A DNA stretch of 64,000 bases, taken from Ornithinimicrobium cerasi (lineage in GTDB: Bacteria > Actinomycetota > Actinomycetes > Actinomycetales > Dermatophilaceae). The translations under genes and the position numbers were made by a program. Shown one piece after another: positions 60,980 through 64,000 of the stretch (position 1 is its first letter; each line of letters starts with the position of its first letter). The stretch covers positions 1 through 64,000 of the forward strand of contig NZ_QZMN01000001.1 of NCBI RefSeq assembly GCF_003702705.1, read 5' to 3'. The notes below the pieces were generated by a model. The model did no database searches. It saw only the letters and a program-made list of their open reading frames with translations, and was not told where the DNA came from.

Positions 60980-62224
60980 TCAGCGACCGGCGGTGGGGGA
61001 GATGTCGCCCAGGTCCAGCGAGCCGCCGACGAGTCGGGCGTCGGTGCGCTTGGCGCGCTCGAGGTAGCTCTGCGACTTCACGACCTCGCCCTCGAGCACC
61101 CCGATCGTCTGCGCCATCGAGTCCAGGGCCTGGCTGCGGAAGGCGTCGATCGCGTCCATCGTCTCGTAGATGTTGGAGAACGCCGCCTGCAGCTGCTCCA
61201 GGCCCAGGGTGGAGGAGGCGGCCTGCTCCTGGATCTTGATGGAGTTGTCCCGCAGCATCTCCGAGGTCCGCTGGATCATGTCGGAGGTGGTGCTGTTGAG
61301 CGCGGTGATCTGGTCGAGGACGAGCCGCTGGTTGTTGAGCGCCTGCGCGACGAGCACCGCGGTGCGCAGCGCGCTGACCGTCGTCGTCGAGGCCCGGTCG
61401 ACACCCTTGATGAGCTCGATGTTGTTCTTCATGATGATGTCGATCGCCAGGTAGTTCTGGATCGACACGGCCAGCTGGGTGAGCAGGTCCTGGTGCTTCT
61501 GCCGCACGTAGAAGAGGACGTCCTCGCGCATCGCCCGGGCGTCCTCGGGGTTGGTCTCCTCCAGCTGCGCCACGTGGGCGGAGACCTTGGCGTCGAGCTG
61601 CTCGGCGATGTAGACGTACTGGTTGAGGCGGCCCATCGTGTCCCAGAGCTGCTGCTTCTCCATGTTGAGCGCGGCGTTGTCCTTGCTCAGCTCGTCCTGG
61701 CCGCTGCGCAGCGCGTGCAGGATGCCGTCGAGGTGCTTCTCCGCCGACTCGTACTTGCGGAAGTAGTCACGCAGCCGGTCGCCGAACGGGATCATCCCCA
61801 GCACCCGCTTGGTGCCCTTCGCCTGCGCAGGGTCGAGGTCCTCGACGGTGCGGCGCAGCTCCATGAGGGTCCGCCCGACCTTCGACTCCTTGGAGATCCC
61901 GCCCTCGTTGAGCGCGCGGACCGGCGACTTGAGCAGCCGGTTGGAGGTCTCGGCGGCGGTGCGGATCTCGGCGTCGCCCATGGTGCGCACGTCGGCGGCG
62001 CGCCGGGCGAACTCGGGCGACTTGGTCTCGGTCTGCGTCAGACCGTGGACGTAATCGGCGACCTTGGCGTCCAGCGCGGGCACGGCCTCGGGGGCGACCT
62101 GGGGAGCCATCTTGGGTGCGGCGGTCTCGGCGACGGGCTGCGGGGGAGCCGGCGCGGTCAGGACGAGGGGCTCCGCGGCGGCCAGCCCCTGGGGTGCGGC
62201 GAGCGGCTGGTGCTGGTCGGTCAT
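60980..62224 (-). CDS. telA: TelA / toxic-anion resistance family protein
   Basis: The product has 414 residues and is clearly TelA (PF05816-like): 'RLLKSPVRALNEGGISKESKVGRTLMELRRTVEDLDPAQ', 'IPFGDRLRDYFRKYESAEKHLDGILHALRSGQDELSKDNAALNMEKQQLWDTMGRLNQYVYIAEQLD', 'RQKHQDLLTQLAVSIQNYLAIDIIMKNNIELIKGVDRASTTTVSALRTAVLVAQAL'. These long helical cytosolic proteins are linked to tellurite resistance and cell-envelope stress; their mechanism is unknown. GAGGAGA precedes the ATG. It is the first gene of the cluster. No terC/terD gene is present in the window. Confidence 0.93.
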   Translation of the reverse strand: MTDQHQPLAAPQGLAAAEPLVLTAPAPPQPVAETAAPKMAPQVAPEAVPALDAKVADYVHGLTQTETKSPEFARRAADVRTMGDAEIRTAAETSNRLLKSPVRALNEGGISKESKVGRTLMELRRTVEDLDPAQAKGTKRVLGMIPFGDRLRDYFRKYESAEKHLDGILHALRSGQDELSKDNAALNMEKQQLWDTMGRLNQYVYIAEQLDAKVSAHVAQLEETNPEDARAMREDVLFYVRQKHQDLLTQLAVSIQNYLAIDIIMKNNIELIKGVDRASTTTVSALRTAVLVAQALNNQRLVLDQITALNSTTSDMIQRTSEMLRDNSIKIQEQAASSTLGLEQLQAAFSNIYETMDAIDAFRSQALDSMAQTIGVLEGEVVKSQSYLERAKRTDARLVGGSLDLGDISPTAGR

Positions 62225-62335
62225 CGTCTCTTCTCCTCGTGGTCGGGACGGGGCGTCGACGGCGGCCCCCTGGTGGACCCGCGAGGGGTCGGACGCGTCC
62301 ATTCTTCCGTGCGTTCCCAGCCTCCCACACGGGGG

Positions 62336-62878
62336 TTACCCCGGGGATCCGGAGAGGTGGTGCCCCGGCAGCGGGAGGCGGAAGGCGAGCAGCTCCACAC
62401 CCGGGACCGGGGACCAGTCCCGGTCGGGTATGCGGTGGAAGCCGGCTCTCGCGTAGAGCCGGTGGGCGGCGGTCATCCAGGTCGCGGAGCACAGGACGAC
62501 GGCGCTCCAGCCCTCGGCCCGGGCCCGCGCGAGGACGGCCTCCAGCAGCGCCGCGCCAACCCCCCGGCCGTGCAGCCGGGGGTCCACGGCCAGCATGCGG
62601 AACTCCGCCTCGTCGTCGCGGGAGAGCTCGCGCTGCCCCGAGCCCCGCCCCGCCCAGGTCACCGTGCCCGCGAGGGTCCCGTCGAGCTCGGCCACCCACA
62701 CCTCGGCGTCGTGGGTGCGGGCCGTCGTGTCGCGCAGCGCGTCCCAGTAGTCGAGGTCGGGCGGCATGCCGCTGGGCGCGTAGGCCTCCACGAGGAGGCG
62801 GCCGACGGCCGCGTGCTCCCCGGGACGGACCGCTCGCACGGTCACGCCGGCGCCACCGGTGACCGGGAGGGCGCTCAC
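62336..62878 (-). CDS. GNAT-family N-acetyltransferase
   Basis: The product has 180 residues. The GNAT fold is visible: 'VTVRAVRPGEHAAVGRLLVEAY', 'EVWVAELDGTLAGTVTWAG', the acetyl-CoA loop 'FRMLAVDPRLHGRGVGAALLEAVLARARAEG', 'VVLCSATWMTAAHRLYARAGFHR'. It would acetylate a small amine or a protein N-terminus. GTG 62878 overlaps the stop of a 35-codon upstream gene (GTGA), so translation is coupled. The substrate is unknown. Confidence 0.9.
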   Translation of the reverse strand: MSALPVTGGAGVTVRAVRPGEHAAVGRLLVEAYAPSGMPPDLDYWDALRDTTARTHDAEVWVAELDGTLAGTVTWAGRGSGQRELSRDDEAEFRMLAVDPRLHGRGVGAALLEAVLARARAEGWSAVVLCSATWMTAAHRLYARAGFHRIPDRDWSPVPGVELLAFRLPLPGHHLSGSPG

Positions 62879-62982
62879 CCCACCACCCCGAGCACGACGT
62901 CCACCGGCGGGGTCACGAAGGACCACGCGTCCTGGGCGTCCGCCCGCCACAGGTCCGCCGGAAACCGACACCTCTTCGCCAT
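62875..62982 (-). CDS. 35-residue leaderless small protein coupled to the GNAT gene
   Basis: A short frame encodes 'MAKRCRFPADLWRADAQDAWSF...VDVVLGVVG'. Its ATG is exactly 7 nt after TAGGTT (62995-62990 on the minus strand), a leaderless promoter arrangement. Its TGA overlaps the GTG of the acetyltransferase gene. It may be a leader peptide controlling GNAT translation or a tiny protein. No homologue was recognised. Confidence 0.5.
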   Translation of the reverse strand: MAKRCRFPADLWRADAQDAWSFVTPPVDVVLGVVG

Positions 62983-63082
62983 GGGGACAAACCTAGGACC
63001 GCCCACCGACAGACCGCCCCGGACGCCCGGGTCCCGTCCTCTCAGGACACCCTCTGTCCGTCACCCGCACTACCGTTCCTGT

Positions 63083-63880
63083 ATGACGCAGACGCGCAGC
63101 TTCCGCAAGGCGGACCTGGCCGGAGCGGCGTTCGAGGAGACCGACCTGAGCGGGGCCGCGTTCCGCCTCGTCGACCTGTCCGACGTGCGGATGCACAACA
63201 CCGACCTCTCGCGGGCGCGGCTGACCGGGGTGGTGCTCCAGGGGGCGGTGCTGGACGGCGACATCCGGGGGCTCGTCGTCAACGGCGTGGAGGTGGGGCC
63301 CGTCGTCGAGGCGGAGCTGGACCGGCGCCACCCCGACCGCGCCCTCATGCGCCCGGCGGACGCCGAGGGCTACCGCACGGCCTGGGCCCGGCTCGGGGAG
63401 CTGTGGGACGGCACGGTCGCGCGGGCCTCCGCCCTGGAGGAGCGGGCGCCGGGGCTGGTCCACGAACGGGTGGACGGCGAGTGGTCCTTCGTGGAGACGC
63501 TGCGGCACCTCGTCATGGCGACCGACGCCTGGGTCGGGCGCGTCCTGCTGGGTGACCCGGCGCCGTACCACCCGCTCGGCATCCCGTTCGAGGAGGAGCA
63601 GTCCAACCCCGGCCTGCCGTGGGACCCGCAGGCGCGGCCGACGCTCGAGGAGGTGCTCGCGGTGCGTCAGGGCCGACGCGACGGCGTGGCGGACGTGCTC
63701 CGGGACCTCGACGACGAGCGGCTGGCGGGGCGCACGACGCCGGTTGACGGGCCGGGCTGGCCGCCTGCCCGGGCGTACCCTGTGCGGGAGGTGCTCGGCG
63801 TCGTGCTCAACGAGGAGTGGGAGCACCGGCTCTTCGCCGAGCGCGACCTTGACGTGCTGGAGGGTCGCCTCCGTGGCTGA
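63083..63880 (+). CDS. Pentapeptide-repeat + DinB/DUF664-like fusion protein, leaderless
   Basis: The product has 265 residues. Residues 4-75 are pentapeptide repeats (A(D/N)LSx pattern: 'ADLAGAAFEETDLSGAAFRLVDLSDVRMHNTDLSRARLTGVVLQGAVLDG'). Residues ~95-265 are a DinB-like four-helix domain with metal-binding His ('FVETLRHLVMATDAWVGR', 'NEEWEHRLFAERDL'). TACCGT ends 6 nt before ATG 63083, so it is probably leaderless. The fusion suggests a thiol- or metal-dependent enzyme with a beta-helix platform. It overlaps the next gene's GTG by 8 nt. Confidence 0.85.
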   Translation: MTQTRSFRKADLAGAAFEETDLSGAAFRLVDLSDVRMHNTDLSRARLTGVVLQGAVLDGDIRGLVVNGVEVGPVVEAELDRRHPDRALMRPADAEGYRTAWARLGELWDGTVARASALEERAPGLVHERVDGEWSFVETLRHLVMATDAWVGRVLLGDPAPYHPLGIPFEEEQSNPGLPWDPQARPTLEEVLAVRQGRRDGVADVLRDLDDERLAGRTTPVDGPGWPPARAYPVREVLGVVLNEEWEHRLFAERDLDVLEGRLRG

Positions 63881-64000
63881 CCTCGAGTGGACCGGGGAGG
63901 TCGTGGAGTGGCGCGGGCCCGCGCCCTTCCACTTCCTCGTGGCGCCGCCGGAGGAGGCCGGGTGGCTGCGGGACATCATGCGCGACGTCACCTACGGCTG
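63873..64000 (+). CDS. DUF1905 domain protein, N-terminal part (window edge)
   Basis: The first 42 codons are present from GTG 63873: 'DLEWTGEVVEWRGPAPFHFLVAPPEEAGWLRDIMRDVTYG'. 'VVEWRGPAPFHFL' is the DUF1905 signature. The gene runs off the window. Its start overlaps the upstream stop, so it is in one operon with the pentapeptide/DinB gene. The function is unknown. Confidence 0.75.
   Translation, partial: MADLEWTGEVVEWRGPAPFHFLVAPPEEAGWLRDIMRDVTYG

Noticed and set aside
60980-62224. The cluster as a classical tellurite (Ter) resistance operon
   Set aside because: TelA is present, but there are no TerB, TerC, TerD or TerZ-like genes in the window. Tellurite resistance should not be assumed.

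Overview
The window is about 73% GC by eye, is densely coded with GC-rich third codon positions, and uses many GTG starts and GTGA/ATGA stop-start overlaps. Several genes look leaderless (TAnnnT box 6-7 nt before the start). An F420-type LLM oxidoreductase, a PknG-type kinase, a DUF222/13E12 HNH protein and a DUF5129 TPM protein all point to a high-GC actinobacterium. Micrococcales, possibly the Ornithinimicrobium/Serinicoccus/Janibacter group, is my best guess; this is inference only.

Region 1 (1-9 kb) starts with the tail of an IS110-family transposase. An ADP-ribosylglycohydrolase fused to a phosphatase-like domain follows, divergent from an NrtR-type Nudix regulator with a palindrome between them. 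Then come small membrane and hypothetical genes, a SnoaL-like protein, a NodB deacetylase lipoprotein, a SOUL protein, a CDF transporter and a secreted vanadium-type haloperoxidase/PAP2 protein. Region 2 (9-20 kb) holds an ArsR/SRPBCC operon with two tandem operators, an MFS exporter, a TPM/DUF5129 protein, a two-component system, two dehydrogenases and a broken DUF427 gene. Region 3 (20-35 kb) is a mix of single genes: a YbjT-like protein, an orphan LuxR regulator, a coupled membrane protein and lipoprotein, a cupin, a lone Vsr nuclease, a flavin reductase, AIM24, a large lipoprotein, two LLM oxidoreductases, GntR, a methyltransferase, DUF2461, DUF1059, YceI, a GyrI-like protein and an SDR.

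Region 4 (35-63 kb) is dominated by phospho-signalling. A large co-directional cluster (62224 down to 48393) encodes TelA, an XpaC-like protein, a CbbX/SpoVK-type AAA+ ATPase, two multi-pass membrane proteins with GlnX-like topology, a coiled-coil protein, a PknG-like kinase, a PP2C phosphatase, a vWA protein and a zinc-ribbon/FHA protein. Almost all junctions are GTGA or ATGA overlaps. A condensed paralogous trio (XpaC-like, coiled-coil, zinc-ribbon/FHA) lies at 38764-36199. A second membrane-anchored kinase, a secreted vWA protein, an XRE regulator, BrkB and two architecture-matched membrane proteins lie between them. A plausible reading is an envelope sensor to kinase/phosphatase to FHA-reader pathway joined to TelA and AAA+ effectors.

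Two sequence-level signals cut across the genes. First, the 8-mer GTATGCCG occurs about 43 times on the two strands (my hand count), where base composition predicts about two. Second, a 67-68 nt imperfectly palindromic repeat occurs at 19646 and 30346. I saw no CRISPR array, tRNA, rRNA or phage region.
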